A DNA stretch of 64,000 nt from Terriglobia bacterium (GCA_028716525.1 JAQUPQ010000009.1:41539-105538); one strand, 5' to 3'. Counted from the first letter of the stretch, positions 35,238-45,643 are shown. Notes: generated by a model from the letters alone, not told the origin. Numbers and translations are program-made.

Positions 35238-37673
35238 GTGAATTTCGAGCAGGAGATTTTAGAATCCGTTCCGAGGAGTTTTCTGAAGACTTCCATGGAG
35301 TATCGACACATCCGCAGAACGCGAGTCGTAGTGGCGGTCGCGATTGGAGTGATCGTGGTCGCGACTTCCTGGAGCTACGTCCGCCATTGGCAGCGTTCCA
35401 GGTCCGATAAGCCGGTGGTCCCCAATATTCTCCCCAGTAATGCCGAGAACGCCACCGTGGGGTTCAATTACACCAAGATCGAATCCGGAAGGACTATCTA
35501 TTCCATCAAAGCCTGGCGAAACCTGGGCTTGAAGGACAATAAAAACATTCTGGAAGACGTGGAAGTGCTGGTATATGGGAAGACCGGCGATCGTTACGAC
35601 CGCATTCACAGCGCGCGAGCCGACTACGATCAGGATGCCGGAACCGTGACTTTCAACGGCGACGTGACGTTGTTGTTGAGCAGTAAGGATCAGGAACTCA
35701 AGAACGTCCCCCGAACAGGGAATGGTGGCGCTTCCGGCGCGGCCAACCCCACGCAGATACGAAGCTCCATGGTGACCTATTCCCAGCGTTCCAATCGCGT
35801 CGACACGGCAGCGCCGGTTCAATTTGTCCTCAACGAGGTCAGCGGAAGCGCCATCGGCATGCACTACGACGCCAATGCCAACACCTTGATCTTGGATCGC
35901 GATGTTCAAGTTGTGATTAATCGACAAAATGGGACACCGCCGATTGAGATCACCGGAAGTTCGATGAATTATAGGAAAGCCACCCGCTCGATTACGTTTT
36001 CCGCGCCCGCCGAGTTGCGTCGCGGGAATGATCGTCTCAAGTCTCAAGAGATGATCGTTTACATGGACGAAAACAATCATGCCCATGAAGCCGTAGCCCG
36101 CGGAAATCCTGTGCTGAATGCTTCGACAGAGACCATGAAGTATGAATTGACCTGCGATCAGATGACGGCGAATCTCGATCCCACCGGGAAAATGCTTCTG
36201 AACATCGTGGCGGAACAAAATGTCAAGGGGATGAGCCGATCGGAATCCTCCACGACGGAAATTTCGGCGCAGCGATTGATCGTTTCATTTCAGGGCAACC
36301 GGAATGAACTGAAGAACATGGTGGGTGAAGATAACGTTTTCGTGAAAATGACTCCACGGCCGGGCGCCGCGGCTCAGGTGGTGGCGTCGAAAGGCCCGGC
36401 CGCGGCACAGACTTCGTTGGCGAGTTCCACAGACGTGAAGACCCTGCGATCTTCTCGCGTGGAAATCACGATGCGTCCGGGAGGCCGCGAAATTCAAACC
36501 CTGGTTTCACCGCGACCGTCGACCTTGGAAATCATCCCCTCCGATCCCGGCCAGGACAAGCGCACCATCACAGCGGATCGGTTCGATGCCACCTTCGGGG
36601 GAGCGCGGAATACCTTGGAGAGTTTCCGGGCGGCACAACACGTGAACGTGGATTTGGAGCCGACTTCGGCTGCGCCCTCCAGTACGCACCGCAAGACCAG
36701 CAGTGACAACCTGGTCGCGGCGTTTAGTCCCTCGACGGGTGAGCTTCTGACGCTCGAACAGGCGGGTCATTTCCATTTTTCTGAGACGGCTCCTCAAAAT
36801 GCCAAATCCGTGCCACCCGGAAGCATCTGGCGGGAGGCGGTTTCCAACAAGGCGCACTACACGGCTTCTTCACGCATCACGACTCTGGAGGGGAATCCGG
36901 AGGTGTGGGACGCCTCCGGCCGCACCAGCGCCGCCAAAATGCTCATGGATGAAACCGCCGACCTCATGACCGCCACCGGAAATGTAAAAACAATCTACCA
37001 AAACAAGACCGCCACTACGGCCACACCGTTTTCAGGCAACGACTCGCCGGTGTTGGTGTCGGCGGACAAACTGCTGGGACATTCCAAAGCCAGGACGGCA
37101 GTGTATTCCGGCAATGTGCGGATGTGGCAGGACGAGAACGCCATCAAAGCCGATGAGATTCATTTGGATCAAAATGCGAAGACGCTGCTGGCCGAACATC
37201 ACGTGGTCAGTACCTTCCTGAATCAGCAGGCCAATGCCTCCAAGTCCGGAAACGACAAGAAGGATTTCGTGACGATCACAGCGGAAACTCTTCGTTACGA
37301 TGACAATCGCCATATGGCGCGCTATGACCGAGACGTGGTCATGCGGGGTGACTCCGGCGTGGTAAGATCTCCCGCGTTGGAGATTCATATGGCGCAAAAT
37401 CCCAAGCCCTCGGAAAGTCGAATCGATCATGCCACCGCCTTGGGTGGAGTGACCATCACTCAACCGGATCGGCGGGCGACGGCCGAGCGGGCCGATTTCT
37501 ATTCCAGCGACAATCGCATTGTGTTGACGGGGAACCAGCCGACCATCATCGATAATGTCAAAGGCGCCACCACGGGCCGTGAATTGACATTCTATACTCG
37601 CGATGATAGGGTATTGGTGGATGGAGATCCGCAAGGGCGCACCACCACACAACACAAAATGATCCGGCAATGA
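35238..37673 (+). CDS. LptC-LptA fusion, LPS transport bridge protein
   Basis: The 811-residue protein has an N-terminal TM helix (about 29-47), then an LptC-like domain ([19 protein letters not shown]..., about 70-190) and a long series of OstA/LptA-type beta-jellyroll segments recognised by recurring patterns such as [50 protein letters not shown] and [15 protein letters not shown]. LptC anchors and LptA bridges the periplasm in LPS export; here they seem to be one chain several jellyrolls long. The GTG at 35238 has no SD; an ATG at 35295 ([10 protein letters not shown]) would remove 19 residues. LptB is translationally coupled: its ATG overlaps this stop by 4 bases. Confidence 0.88.
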   Translation: MNFEQEILESVPRSFLKTSMEYRHIRRTRVVVAVAIGVIVVATSWSYVRHWQRSRSDKPVVPNILPSNAENATVGFNYTKIESGRTIYSIKAWRNLGLKDNKNILEDVEVLVYGKTGDRYDRIHSARADYDQDAGTVTFNGDVTLLLSSKDQELKNVPRTGNGGASGAANPTQIRSSMVTYSQRSNRVDTAAPVQFVLNEVSGSAIGMHYDANANTLILDRDVQVVINRQNGTPPIEITGSSMNYRKATRSITFSAPAELRRGNDRLKSQEMIVYMDENNHAHEAVARGNPVLNASTETMKYELTCDQMTANLDPTGKMLLNIVAEQNVKGMSRSESSTTEISAQRLIVSFQGNRNELKNMVGEDNVFVKMTPRPGAAAQVVASKGPAAAQTSLASSTDVKTLRSSRVEITMRPGGREIQTLVSPRPSTLEIIPSDPGQDKRTITADRFDATFGGARNTLESFRAAQHVNVDLEPTSAAPSSTHRKTSSDNLVAAFSPSTGELLTLEQAGHFHFSETAPQNAKSVPPGSIWREAVSNKAHYTASSRITTLEGNPEVWDASGRTSAAKMLMDETADLMTATGNVKTIYQNKTATTATPFSGNDSPVLVSADKLLGHSKARTAVYSGNVRMWQDENAIKADEIHLDQNAKTLLAEHHVVSTFLNQQANASKSGNDKKDFVTITAETLRYDDNRHMARYDRDVVMRGDSGVVRSPALEIHMAQNPKPSESRIDHATALGGVTITQPDRRATAERADFYSSDNRIVLTGNQPTIIDNVKGATTGRELTFYTRDDRVLVDGDPQGRTTTQHKMIRQ

Positions 37674-38434
37674 CCGCGAATCGCACCGCTTCCAGCCATT
37701 CGAACGGTTTTCAAACCCTCCGAACAGTTGAAATCAACAAATCCTACCGGGGACGCCGTGTTGTCAACGCCGTCAACTTGGAAGTGCGACAAGGCGAGGT
37801 GGTGGGTCTGCTCGGCCCCAACGGAGCCGGGAAAACCACCACCTTCCACATCATTGTAGGCCTGACCCAGCCGGATTCCGGCAACGTCCAGCTCAACGAT
37901 GAAGACATCACGCCCTTGCCGATGTTTCTGCGCGCCCGCAATGGCATCAGTTATCTGCCCCAGGAAACTTCGGTGTTCCGCAAGCTCACCGTGGAGGAAA
38001 ACCTGCTGGCGATTCTGGAAACTTTGCCGCTGAAGGCCGCGGACCGTCGCCAACGCTGCGAAAGTCTGCTGGAGGATTTGGGCATTACCCAGGTGCGGCG
38101 CAGTTATGCCTACACGCTGTCGGGAGGTGAGCGGCGCCGCGTGGAGATTGCCCGCTCGCTGGTCATTTCACCGTCCTTCATTCTGCTGGACGAACCCTTT
38201 GCGGGCATAGATCCCCAAGCGGTGGATGACATACAGAAAATCATCTCACAATTGAAGTCCCGGGCCATCGGCGTGTTGATGACCGATCACAACGTCCGTG
38301 AAACCCTGCGTGTCACGGACCGCGCCTATATCATTCATGACGGCAAGATATTCCGGGAGGGAACTCCGGAGGTCTTGTCGAGCGATCCGGAAGTGCGCCG
38401 CGTTTATCTCGGCGATAACTTTTCTTTGAGATGA
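37670..38434 (+). CDS. lptB: LPS export ABC transporter ATPase
   Basis: Cytoplasmic ATPase powering LPS extraction by LptBFG. The 254 residues include Walker [10 protein letters not shown], the Q-loop in [13 protein letters not shown], the signature [12 protein letters not shown], Walker [11 protein letters not shown], and the LptB-typical DHNVRETL switch. It overlaps the LptC/A stop by ATGA, so expression is coupled. lptF/lptG are not in the window. Confidence 0.97.
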   Translation: MTANRTASSHSNGFQTLRTVEINKSYRGRRVVNAVNLEVRQGEVVGLLGPNGAGKTTTFHIIVGLTQPDSGNVQLNDEDITPLPMFLRARNGISYLPQETSVFRKLTVEENLLAILETLPLKAADRRQRCESLLEDLGITQVRRSYAYTLSGGERRRVEIARSLVISPSFILLDEPFAGIDPQAVDDIQKIISQLKSRAIGVLMTDHNVRETLRVTDRAYIIHDGKIFREGTPEVLSSDPEVRRVYLGDNFSLR

Positions 38435-38517
38435 GTTTTCACCTCACACGTATTTGCGGTAAAATGAGGTTCGGATTGCAGAACGCTTTGAGATTCTGAG
38501 AACCGGCATTCCAACTT

Positions 38518-39987
38518 ATGTCCAGTCTTCAACCCAAGCTGAGCTTGCGCGTGGCGCAGAAACAGATCCTGACTCCCGGTCTGGTGCAGATGGTGTCTCT
38601 CCTGGCACTCAACAACCTGGAGCTGGGCGAGATGGTGCGCCAGGAGATGATGGAAAATCCGGTGTTGGAGGAGATTGCGCTGGAAGGGCCCCCGGTCGAA
38701 GAAGAGGGAGAGGCCCAGGCGGTGGAGGAGCGGATCCGCCCCAGCGAAGAGCGTCCTCGTGAAAAGACCGCGGCCGAACCCTTTCCCGATGAAAATGCCG
38801 GCGCCAACGGCGATTTTGAGTTCAGCCAATATTTTGATGCTTACTTTGAGCCTTCTTCCACCGCGTCGGCCGGCGAGGTAATCGAACGCCCCTCCTTTGA
38901 AAATTTTCTCTCCAAGCCGATGACCCTCTCCGATCATCTGATGTGGCAGGTGGGCGTGGCGGCCGCCGATGAGGCCGTTCTTGACGCGGCCGAGGAGATC
39001 GTGGGCAATCTGGATGAGGACGGCTTCCTCAAAGCCACCCTGGAGGAGATTGCGGTTTCCAGCGGATATCCCCTGGAGCAGATTGAAAAGGGCCTGAAAT
39101 TGGTGCAGGAATTGGACCCGGCTGGAGTGGGCGCACGCGATTTGAGGGAATGCTTGTTGATTCAGCTTCACAGCATGGGAGAACCCAGTTCCCTGGCCAT
39201 CGCCATCGTTGAAAATCATCTTCGCCAGCTGCAAAACAAGCAGTATCGGGAAATTTCGCGGGCCGTCAATCGGCCGGTGACCGCCGTGACCAACGCCGTG
39301 GAACTGATCAAATCGCTCGATCCCCGTCCCGGCCAACGTTACAACAAAACCGAAGCCCGTCTGATTCATCCCGATGTGTTTTTCGTCAAGGTGGGAGACA
39401 AGTACAACATTGTGCTGAATGAGGACGATATTCCGCAGCTTCGCTTAAGCCAAACGTATCGCAAGATGGTGGAGAAGAACGGCGCCCCCAAGGAAGTGCG
39501 GGAATACGTCCGGGAACGTTTCGGATCCGCCTTGCAGCTTCTGAAAAACATTGAACAACGCAAGTTGACGATTTTGCGGGTGTGCGAATCGCTGGTGTAT
39601 CGGCAGCGCGAATTTTTGGATGGAGGAATCGATTTTTTGAAGCCCATGATGATCAAGGAAGTGGCCGAGGAATTGGGCGTTCATCCCTCCACGGTGAGCC
39701 GCGCCGTGGCCCACAAGTATGCGCACACGCCGCAAGGGGTCTTTGAACTGCGCTTTTTCTTCTCGGAGGCCGTCAGCGGCCCCATGGGAAGTGAAACGTC
39801 TCTTATTATTTTGAAACGGCGTGTCAAGAAGATGATCGAGGATGAGAATCCTCAAAATCCTCTGACGGACGAGGAAATCACCCGGCAGCTGAATGCCGAG
39901 GGCATCCAAGTGACGCGTCGGACCGTCGCCAAGTACCGCGAGGACATGAAAATTCCCTCGACCCACCAGCGGCGTGTCAAGAACTGA
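38518..39987 (+). CDS. rpoN: RNA polymerase sigma-54 factor
   Basis: Alternative sigma factor, 489 residues. The N-terminal Gln/Leu-rich activator-interaction region (LSLRVAQKQILTPGLVQMVSLLALNNLELGEMVRQEM) is followed by an acidic linker (about 55-110), the core-binding domain, the helix-turn-helix (MIKEVAEELGVHPSTVSRAVAHKY) and the RpoN box (TRRTVAKYRE) near the C-terminus. It follows lptB, as in many proteobacteria, and precedes hpf. Its partner activator is the NtrC-type gene at 9743. Confidence 0.97.
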   Translation: MSSLQPKLSLRVAQKQILTPGLVQMVSLLALNNLELGEMVRQEMMENPVLEEIALEGPPVEEEGEAQAVEERIRPSEERPREKTAAEPFPDENAGANGDFEFSQYFDAYFEPSSTASAGEVIERPSFENFLSKPMTLSDHLMWQVGVAAADEAVLDAAEEIVGNLDEDGFLKATLEEIAVSSGYPLEQIEKGLKLVQELDPAGVGARDLRECLLIQLHSMGEPSSLAIAIVENHLRQLQNKQYREISRAVNRPVTAVTNAVELIKSLDPRPGQRYNKTEARLIHPDVFFVKVGDKYNIVLNEDDIPQLRLSQTYRKMVEKNGAPKEVREYVRERFGSALQLLKNIEQRKLTILRVCESLVYRQREFLDGGIDFLKPMMIKEVAEELGVHPSTVSRAVAHKYAHTPQGVFELRFFFSEAVSGPMGSETSLIILKRRVKKMIEDENPQNPLTDEEITRQLNAEGIQVTRRTVAKYREDMKIPSTHQRRVKN

Positions 39988-40080
39988 ACCCTGTTGGAGT
40001 GGCTAAATTGAATTGAGGAATGAAAGAACTCTATGTTTCGTTCTTATACCGCAATCAACGGGAAACCGGAGGCGTCTACT

Positions 40081-40623
40081 ATGCAAATCGACTACACCGG
40101 CCGCCAGATGGAAATTACCCCCGCCATTAAGGAGCACACGGAAGAACACCTTGCCAAACTCAAACGTATTTTAGGAGAACAGATCAAAGCCCACGTGATT
40201 TTAACGGTGGAACGGCATCGTCACATCGCCGAGATCACGGTGAAAGCGCGCTGGTACGCCATGGTGGGAGTCCACGAAACCACCGATATGTATTCTTCCA
40301 TCCTGGGAGCGCTTGAGAAAATTGAAAAACAGGCCAAGAAACTCAAGGCCAAACTCAAGCAGCGAAAGCGCCGGGCTCCCGGACTGACGCACATCACGGT
40401 CAACGTCCTGGAACGGGAGGCGGCCAAAGACACCGGAGACGGTATGCGCGTGATTAAGACGCGACGCTTCGCGGTGAAACCCATGTCCATCGAAGAAGCC
40501 GCTCAGGAAGTGGCCGCGACGCGGGACGAGTTTTTGGTTTTTCGAAATGCGCAATCCGATTCCGTGAATGTGATTTACCGCAGAGACGACGGGCACCTCG
40601 GACTCATTGAACCGGAACATTAA
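40081..40623 (+). CDS. hpf: Ribosome hibernation promoting factor, long form
   Basis: Binds the decoding centre of idle ribosomes. The 180-residue protein has an N-terminal HPF/YfiA domain (MQIDYTGRQMEITPAIKEHTEEHL..., about 1-100) and a C-terminal dimerisation domain (about 118-178, RVIKTRRFAVKPMSIEEAAQEV...FRNAQSDSVNVIYRRDDGHLGLIEP), so it is the long type that forms 100S dimers directly. The start is the ATG at 40081 with GGAGG 8 bases upstream; an in-frame ATG at 40033 lacks family similarity. Confidence 0.96.
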   Translation: MQIDYTGRQMEITPAIKEHTEEHLAKLKRILGEQIKAHVILTVERHRHIAEITVKARWYAMVGVHETTDMYSSILGALEKIEKQAKKLKAKLKQRKRRAPGLTHITVNVLEREAAKDTGDGMRVIKTRRFAVKPMSIEEAAQEVAATRDEFLVFRNAQSDSVNVIYRRDDGHLGLIEPEH

Positions 40624-40710
40624 AGGGGTTCGACAGCACCGAAAAGTGTCCCCTCACGGACGCGGGCAAGCGCGCAGGCGTTGAGACGACCCGGTAAGAC
40701 AGGAGCTTCG

Positions 40711-41634
40711 TTGAGCCTACTGTCGAACAACAAACCGCGCCCGGCTTCGGCGCGGCGCCCCTCCCGCCAAACTCAGTTCATCATCATCACCGGCCTCAGC
40801 GGATCCGGCAAAGGGTCGGCGCTGAAAGCCTTCGAAGACCTGGGTTTCTATTGCATTGATAATCTCCCCATCGATTTGATTCCCTCCTTCGCCGAACTTT
40901 TGATGAGCTCGGGGGAGGAGTATTCGCGCACCGCCATGGTGGTGGATGTTCGCGAAGGCGGAGCGCTGGCGCGATTTCCCAAGATTTTTCGGCAGATCCA
41001 AGAGCGTGGAGTGGGAGTGCAATTGTTGTTTTTGGAAACCTCCTCGGCCGCTTTGGTCCGGCGATTCAGCGAGACCCGGCGTCCCCATCCGCTCACCACC
41101 CGCCGCGCCGTGTCGGCCTCCATTCAGCTGGAGCGAAGGAAACTGCAACCCATCCGGCGGCTGGCCGACTGGGTGATCGATACCTCGTCGTTCACCGTGC
41201 ACGATCTCCGGCGGACCATCACGGAGCGGTTCCAGCGAAGAAAGCCCCGCCAATCTCTTCAAATCAATACCATCAGCTTCGGATACCGCCACGGGGTTCC
41301 TTCCAACAGCGACCTGGTTTTTGATGTGCGTTTTCTCCCCAATCCCAACTTCATTCCCTCCTATAAATTCCGCACCGGGAATGACCGGCGCGTCCGACGC
41401 TACGTGTTATCGTTTCGCCAGACCCGCGAGTTTCTTTCCCGTTTGAGAGAGTTGCTCCAATTTCTGCTGCCCTTGTATGTGGCCGAGGGGAAGAGTTACT
41501 TGACTGTGGCGGTGGGTTGCACCGGAGGCCGTCATCGCTCCGTAGTCATTGCGCATCAGCTGGATCGATTCTTCCGATCCCAGCATTACCGGAGCGCCTT
41601 GGAACACCGTGATATTACGAGCCCTGTGGCATAG
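40711..41634 (+). CDS. rapZ: RapZ nucleotide-binding protein
   Basis: RNase adapter / glucosamine-6-phosphate sensor family. The 307 residues from the TTG at 40711 (AGGAG 5 bases upstream) contain the P-loop GLSGSGKGSALKAFEDLGFYCIDNLP, the VVDVREG Walker-B-like segment and the C-terminal signature VGCTGGRHRSVVIAHQL. The usual GK-S/T of the P-loop reads GKGS, so the hydroxyl residue is shifted by one. In enterobacteria RapZ acts with GlmY/GlmZ RNAs; outside that group its role is less clear. It follows hpf after 87 bases; ptsN and hprK, common here, are absent. Confidence 0.95.
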   Translation: MSLLSNNKPRPASARRPSRQTQFIIITGLSGSGKGSALKAFEDLGFYCIDNLPIDLIPSFAELLMSSGEEYSRTAMVVDVREGGALARFPKIFRQIQERGVGVQLLFLETSSAALVRRFSETRRPHPLTTRRAVSASIQLERRKLQPIRRLADWVIDTSSFTVHDLRRTITERFQRRKPRQSLQINTISFGYRHGVPSNSDLVFDVRFLPNPNFIPSYKFRTGNDRRVRRYVLSFRQTREFLSRLRELLQFLLPLYVAEGKSYLTVAVGCTGGRHRSVVIAHQLDRFFRSQHYRSALEHRDITSPVA

Positions 41635-41767
41635 CGCGCGAAAAGCAAAGGAGTGGTCTTGTTTTGCGGCCTGTCCGACATCCGATCGGGTTGAAAACTT
41701 TTGGACACAATTTCGGAATACCCTTCTGAAATGATGAGTAACTCATTGCTTTTGCAATAGGAAATCA

Positions 41768-42964
41768 GTGCGGGACAAGCCTGTGGTCAAAATTTTAAGG
41801 GTTTTTTCCAGACTAAACATCGGTGGGCCCTCCATCCACGTGGTGCTCCTCACGGCGGAGATGCAAGCGTGTGGTTACGACACCCGACTGGTGGTCGGGC
41901 GTGAAAGTCGCTCCGAAGGCAATATGATTTATTTGGCAGAGCGATATGGGGTTACCCCCGTGCAGATCCAAGAGCTCGGCCGCGCCATCCATCCCTGGTC
42001 GGACGCCCTGGCGTTCAAGAAAATCTATCAGCTCATTCGAGAATTTCGTCCCGATGTGGTTCACACACATACCGCCAAGGCGGGCGTTTTGGGAAGGGTG
42101 GCTGCCTGGATGTTGGATGTCCCGGTCATCGTTCATACCTTTCACGGACATGTGTTTCACAGTTATTTTGGGAATGCCCGCAGTGCTTTCTTCCGATGGA
42201 TTGAGCGCGTACTGTCGCGCATGAGCACTCGTATCATCGCCATCAGCGATAATGTGAAGCAGGACCTGATGCTGTATCATATTGCTCCGCCCGAAAAAAT
42301 TGTGGTGGTTCCGCTGGGACTTGATCTGGATTCCTTGCTCAGCGTAGAACACCACAGGGGAACCTTTCGAAAAGAACTGGGCCTCGGTCCCAACGACAAA
42401 TTGGTGGGGATTGTGGGGCGGGTCGTGAAGGTGAAGAATCTGGAGATCGCTGTCAAAGCGGCCGAGCGGGTGATTCAGAGATTGCCGGCCACACATTTCG
42501 CGATGGTGGGTGACGGAGACGAAAAGGAAAATTTGGTTCGTCTGATTGCCCAGCGCGGGTTGGAACGCCATATTACCCTGTTGGGGTGGCGCCGGGATCT
42601 CGAAAATATCTATTCGGATTGTGATTTGGCTTTAAATACCTCTTTGAATGAAGGAACCCCGGTGGCTTTAATTGAAGCCATGGCGGCCGGACTTCCCACC
42701 GTGGCAACCAACGTGGGAGGAACCGCCAACGTGGTCGTTCAGGACGTGACGGGATACTTGTGTCCCTCCGGTGACGCGGAAGCGCTGGCGGCAGCCATGA
42801 TCAACATTTTGGGAGACCAACGTCGTGCCCGGGAGATGGGCCGGGCCGGCCGGGAACGGGTGCGGCAGAGATTTTCGAAGCAGCGCCTGGTGCGCGATTT
42901 GGATTCTCTCTATACCAACTTGCTCTCGAAGGGCGAGGGATTTCCCGCCGAAAAGACCGCATGA
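41768..42964 (+). CDS. Glycosyltransferase family 4
   Basis: Retaining GT-B glycosyltransferase, 398 residues. It has an N-terminal acceptor domain with glycine loop RLNIGGPSIHV and HTHTAKAGVLGR, and a C-terminal donor domain with GRVVKVKN, AMVGDGDEKENL and the EX7E pattern in NEGTPVALIEAMAAGLP. Start GTG at 41768 with AGGA upstream. It overlaps the next gene by ATGA, so it probably adds a sugar onto the polyprenyl-linked sugar made by its partner. The sugar specificity cannot be read. Confidence 0.93.
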   Translation: MRDKPVVKILRVFSRLNIGGPSIHVVLLTAEMQACGYDTRLVVGRESRSEGNMIYLAERYGVTPVQIQELGRAIHPWSDALAFKKIYQLIREFRPDVVHTHTAKAGVLGRVAAWMLDVPVIVHTFHGHVFHSYFGNARSAFFRWIERVLSRMSTRIIAISDNVKQDLMLYHIAPPEKIVVVPLGLDLDSLLSVEHHRGTFRKELGLGPNDKLVGIVGRVVKVKNLEIAVKAAERVIQRLPATHFAMVGDGDEKENLVRLIAQRGLERHITLLGWRRDLENIYSDCDLALNTSLNEGTPVALIEAMAAGLPTVATNVGGTANVVVQDVTGYLCPSGDAEALAAAMINILGDQRRAREMGRAGRERVRQRFSKQRLVRDLDSLYTNLLSKGEGFPAEKTA

Positions 42965-44148
42965 AACGCGAAATTGTATTAGCGTACGTTTATGTGATGC
43001 TGTGCGGCATGGTGGCATCGACGCTGTTGGTACCGCTCGTCCGACGGCTGGCGCTGCGTTTCCATATCGTCGATGCCCCGGGAGACCGGAAAGTCCACCT
43101 CAACGCGGTCCCGTTGCTGGGCGGTGTCGCAGTTTTTGGGGCTTTTTATCTGGTCGTTTTTGGAAACCTTTTTCTCCTGCGGTTCTTAATCCAACATCCA
43201 TGGATTCACCGGTTTTTCCCGGATGTTCTTTATCGTCTTCAAACGGTTACGTTGGTTTCGGGGAGACTCCGCGCTTTGTTTCTGGGCGGAATGGTTATCA
43301 TGATTTTGGGTTTGATCGACGACGTCCGGGGAACCGATTTCTCCTACCGGATCAAGTTTGCGGTGCAAATCATCGTGGCCATCATCTTGGTGGCTTCCGG
43401 CATGACCATTAGCTTATTCGGCCGGGTTCCATTCCTCGGCGACTTGATTGTTATCCTCTGGGTGGTCGGAATTACCAATGCCTTCAATCTGCTGGATAAC
43501 ATGAACGGTTTGTCCAGTGGTGTGGCCATTATCTGCCTGACTATGCTGATGCTGGTCGCGGTCCGGGAGCAGGAGTTCTTTGTGGCCCTGATTATGGGCG
43601 CGATGGTGGGGGTGTTGCTGGGATTTTTCCGTTTCAACTTTCTGCGGGGAAAAATTTTTCTGGGCGACGCGGGAAGCTTGTTTATCGGTTATACGCTGGC
43701 CTCGCTTTCGCTCTTGATTGGATACCTCAATTCCGGGCAGTACACACTGTTTCCGGTCCTCATGCCGATTATGATCCTTGGCCTTCCCATTTTTGACACC
43801 TTTTCCGTCATTGTCATTCGATGGCGACGAGGCAAGCCGTTGTTCATCGGGGACACCAACCACCTGTCTCATCGCCTGGTGGCTTTGGGGATGAGCTCAA
43901 CCCAGGCTGTCGCCTTCATTTTTCTGATTACATTCGCTCTAGCCGCCAATGGAATTTTTCTGCGTTACGCCACGACCACGCGTTCCATTTTCGTGGTGCT
44001 GCAAGGATTGGGAATCGTCGCCATTGTGGCCTTGCTGATGGTTGTGGGCGAGCGCCGTTCTCCATCCAACGACGAGTCCAACCTCTCCGCGGGCCAGCAG
44101 AAAGCACCCCGGGAATTAGTCGAATCTGCCGGCCGCCGTCAAGATTGA
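42961..44148 (+). CDS. Polyprenyl-phosphate N-acetylhexosamine-1-phosphate transferase (WecA-like)
   Basis: Integral-membrane enzyme of the WecA/MraY superfamily, 395 residues with about 10-11 TM helices. It transfers a sugar-1-phosphate from a UDP-sugar to undecaprenyl phosphate, starting O-antigen or capsule units. Motifs: GDRKVHLNAVPLLGG, GLIDDVRG (Asp-Asp), NAFNLLDNMNGL, LGDAGSLFIGY and DTNHLSHRLVALG (His loop). The soluble tail (about 365-395) is polar. Overlaps the upstream glycosyltransferase stop. WecA-type is favoured over MraY by the loop pattern. Confidence 0.92.
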   Translation: MKREIVLAYVYVMLCGMVASTLLVPLVRRLALRFHIVDAPGDRKVHLNAVPLLGGVAVFGAFYLVVFGNLFLLRFLIQHPWIHRFFPDVLYRLQTVTLVSGRLRALFLGGMVIMILGLIDDVRGTDFSYRIKFAVQIIVAIILVASGMTISLFGRVPFLGDLIVILWVVGITNAFNLLDNMNGLSSGVAIICLTMLMLVAVREQEFFVALIMGAMVGVLLGFFRFNFLRGKIFLGDAGSLFIGYTLASLSLLIGYLNSGQYTLFPVLMPIMILGLPIFDTFSVIVIRWRRGKPLFIGDTNHLSHRLVALGMSSTQAVAFIFLITFALAANGIFLRYATTTRSIFVVLQGLGIVAIVALLMVVGERRSPSNDESNLSAGQQKAPRELVESAGRRQD

Positions 44149-44200
44149 TTCTTCAAAGCCTCTCGCCGTTCTTCTTCCTCTCTGACCCGGTCATTCTCTA

Positions 44201-44229
44201 TTGACATTCCGTGACTCGGTTTCTAGTAT
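44201..44229 (+). promoter_or_regulatory. Strong sigma-70-like promoter overlapping the start of the PilP-like gene
   Basis: TTGACA (44201-44206), exactly 17 bases, TAGTAT (44224-44229). The -10 covers the in-frame ATG at 44228, so transcripts from it must use a later start, for example the TTG at 44276. Confidence 0.6.
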
Positions 44230-45373
44230 GGGACGAAACGAACTTGCCCGATTTTCTTTCCGGAGTCTGAGAACCTTGACGAAACGTCTTCCATTCTCCA
44301 GCTTGAAGCGATTAGCCCGGGGAGCGGGGTTGTTCTTGCTGGCGTGCGTCCTGACCGCTTCAGTGAAAACGGTTTGCCAAACCCCGGACAACGATGTATT
44401 TGCCAAAGGCGTGCAAGCGTACAACGGGAGAAACTACACCCGAGCGGAAGCCCTTTTGTCGGGCTACCTCAAACAAAATCCTCACGCCCAGCTACGTGAC
44501 ATTGCTTTGTTGTGGTACGGCCGCACGTTGATTGCGTTGCATCGGTTTACCGAAGCCGAGAACGTTCTGGCGGCGATGCAGCGCGAATATGCCTCCAGCC
44601 CACTGACGACGAAATTGAAGGAAGAACTGCAGGGGGCCACAAAGAAGAAAAAAGCAATGGCGGCTCCTGCCAAAGGAGGAGTTCCCTCGCAAAATAGAGG
44701 GAGAACTCCGGCGGGGTCCATTGCACCAAAACCTGCCCGCGGAGCGACCCCAACCGCACCACCCCAAAGCGTGAGCGCCAAAGCAAACTCCAAATCGGTG
44801 TCTGCAGCCGGACAAGTTTTACCCCATGCCAAGAAGCCTTCTCCGCCGGCGAAAACCAGGAACGCTGAATCACTCCCTCAACGTGCGGCCCCGGGTTCAA
44901 GCCGGAACCGCGTGATGGCGGGGAACGCCGCTGCGAACAGGAAAAGATTAAGTTCGCCGCCAAAAGTTCTAAGCCAGGCGCGGAACATGAGGGCTCGTGC
45001 AGCGGTCGCTTCCCCGCCGGAGGGCTCCACATCAACGGTCATACGTCCGCATCGGGATCCGTTTCGCCCTTTGATCACGAGACCGGTCGATCAAATTCCC
45101 GAGAATCTGCCTCCGGGTAAGCGCGGCCTGATCGTTTCGCGGATTGAGGTGCGCGGCATCGTCAAGACCACCGGAGGCTATCTGGCCGTGGTCCAGACCT
45201 CCAACAATCCTGTGGCTATTTTTCTACATGACAATGATCAGGTTTATGACGGGCAGGTTCGGCATATTTATGATGACCATATCGTATTTCTTCAGACCAC
45301 CACTGACCGCTTCGGCCGGCCCGTGCAGGAGGAAGTGACGAAGCGGCTAACCGGGCCATCGATGTTTCAGTGA
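44228..45373 (+). CDS. Envelope protein with TPR-like region and PilP-like C-terminal domain
   Basis: Domain order: N-terminal hydrophobic segment (ARGAGLFLLACVLTASVKTV), a short TPR-like region (FAKGVQAYNGRNYTRAEALLSGYLKQNP...), a low-complexity Lys/Ala/Pro-rich stretch of about 130 residues, and a C-terminal domain of about 90 residues (RDPFRPLI...RGLIVSRIEVRGIVKTTGGYLAVVQTSNN...GDQVYDGQVRHIYDDHIVFLQ-like) resembling PilP, the type IV pilus lipoprotein that binds the secretin. The start is doubtful: the ATG at 44228 sits within a promoter -10, and the TTG at 44276 with GGAG upstream would begin just before the signal segment. No other pil gene adjoins. Confidence 0.7.
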   Translation: MGRNELARFSFRSLRTLTKRLPFSSLKRLARGAGLFLLACVLTASVKTVCQTPDNDVFAKGVQAYNGRNYTRAEALLSGYLKQNPHAQLRDIALLWYGRTLIALHRFTEAENVLAAMQREYASSPLTTKLKEELQGATKKKKAMAAPAKGGVPSQNRGRTPAGSIAPKPARGATPTAPPQSVSAKANSKSVSAAGQVLPHAKKPSPPAKTRNAESLPQRAAPGSSRNRVMAGNAAANRKRLSSPPKVLSQARNMRARAAVASPPEGSTSTVIRPHRDPFRPLITRPVDQIPENLPPGKRGLIVSRIEVRGIVKTTGGYLAVVQTSNNPVAIFLHDNDQVYDGQVRHIYDDHIVFLQTTTDRFGRPVQEEVTKRLTGPSMFQ

Positions 45374-45643
45374 ACTCCCGGGCGTGCATTATAAAGTGGG
45401 GAGACTTCACCGACGAGCCGGCGGGTTTGATCTTGGCTCTTCTCTTTCCGCGTTGACCGACGTTTTTCAGTGACTGTTGAGTGCGCGAGTGAATTTTGAT
45501 GGCATCACTGAGAATAAGGAAGTCCCACCATTTACGAAACCGGAGAACCGGCGGAAAGGCTGGTTTTCAAAGGCAGGCATGAGGCGGCCCTGAAAGCCTT
45601 CGATAGTTTCAGGCGCCCCCTCCTTAAAGGAGTTCTCGGGGCC
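45374..45643. other. Intergenic stretch with hairpins before the solute-binding gene
   Basis: 270 bases with no gene seen. Two hairpins are visible: GAAACCGG / CTGGTTTTC around 45537-45568 and CCTGAAA (45590-45596) with TTTCAGG (45607-45613). A purine-rich AAGGAG near 45628 may serve the following GTG. Confidence 0.4.

Noticed and set aside
38404..39369. Minus-strand frame opposite rpoN
   Set aside because: Shadow of the sigma-54 gene; composition follows the complement of rpoN codons.
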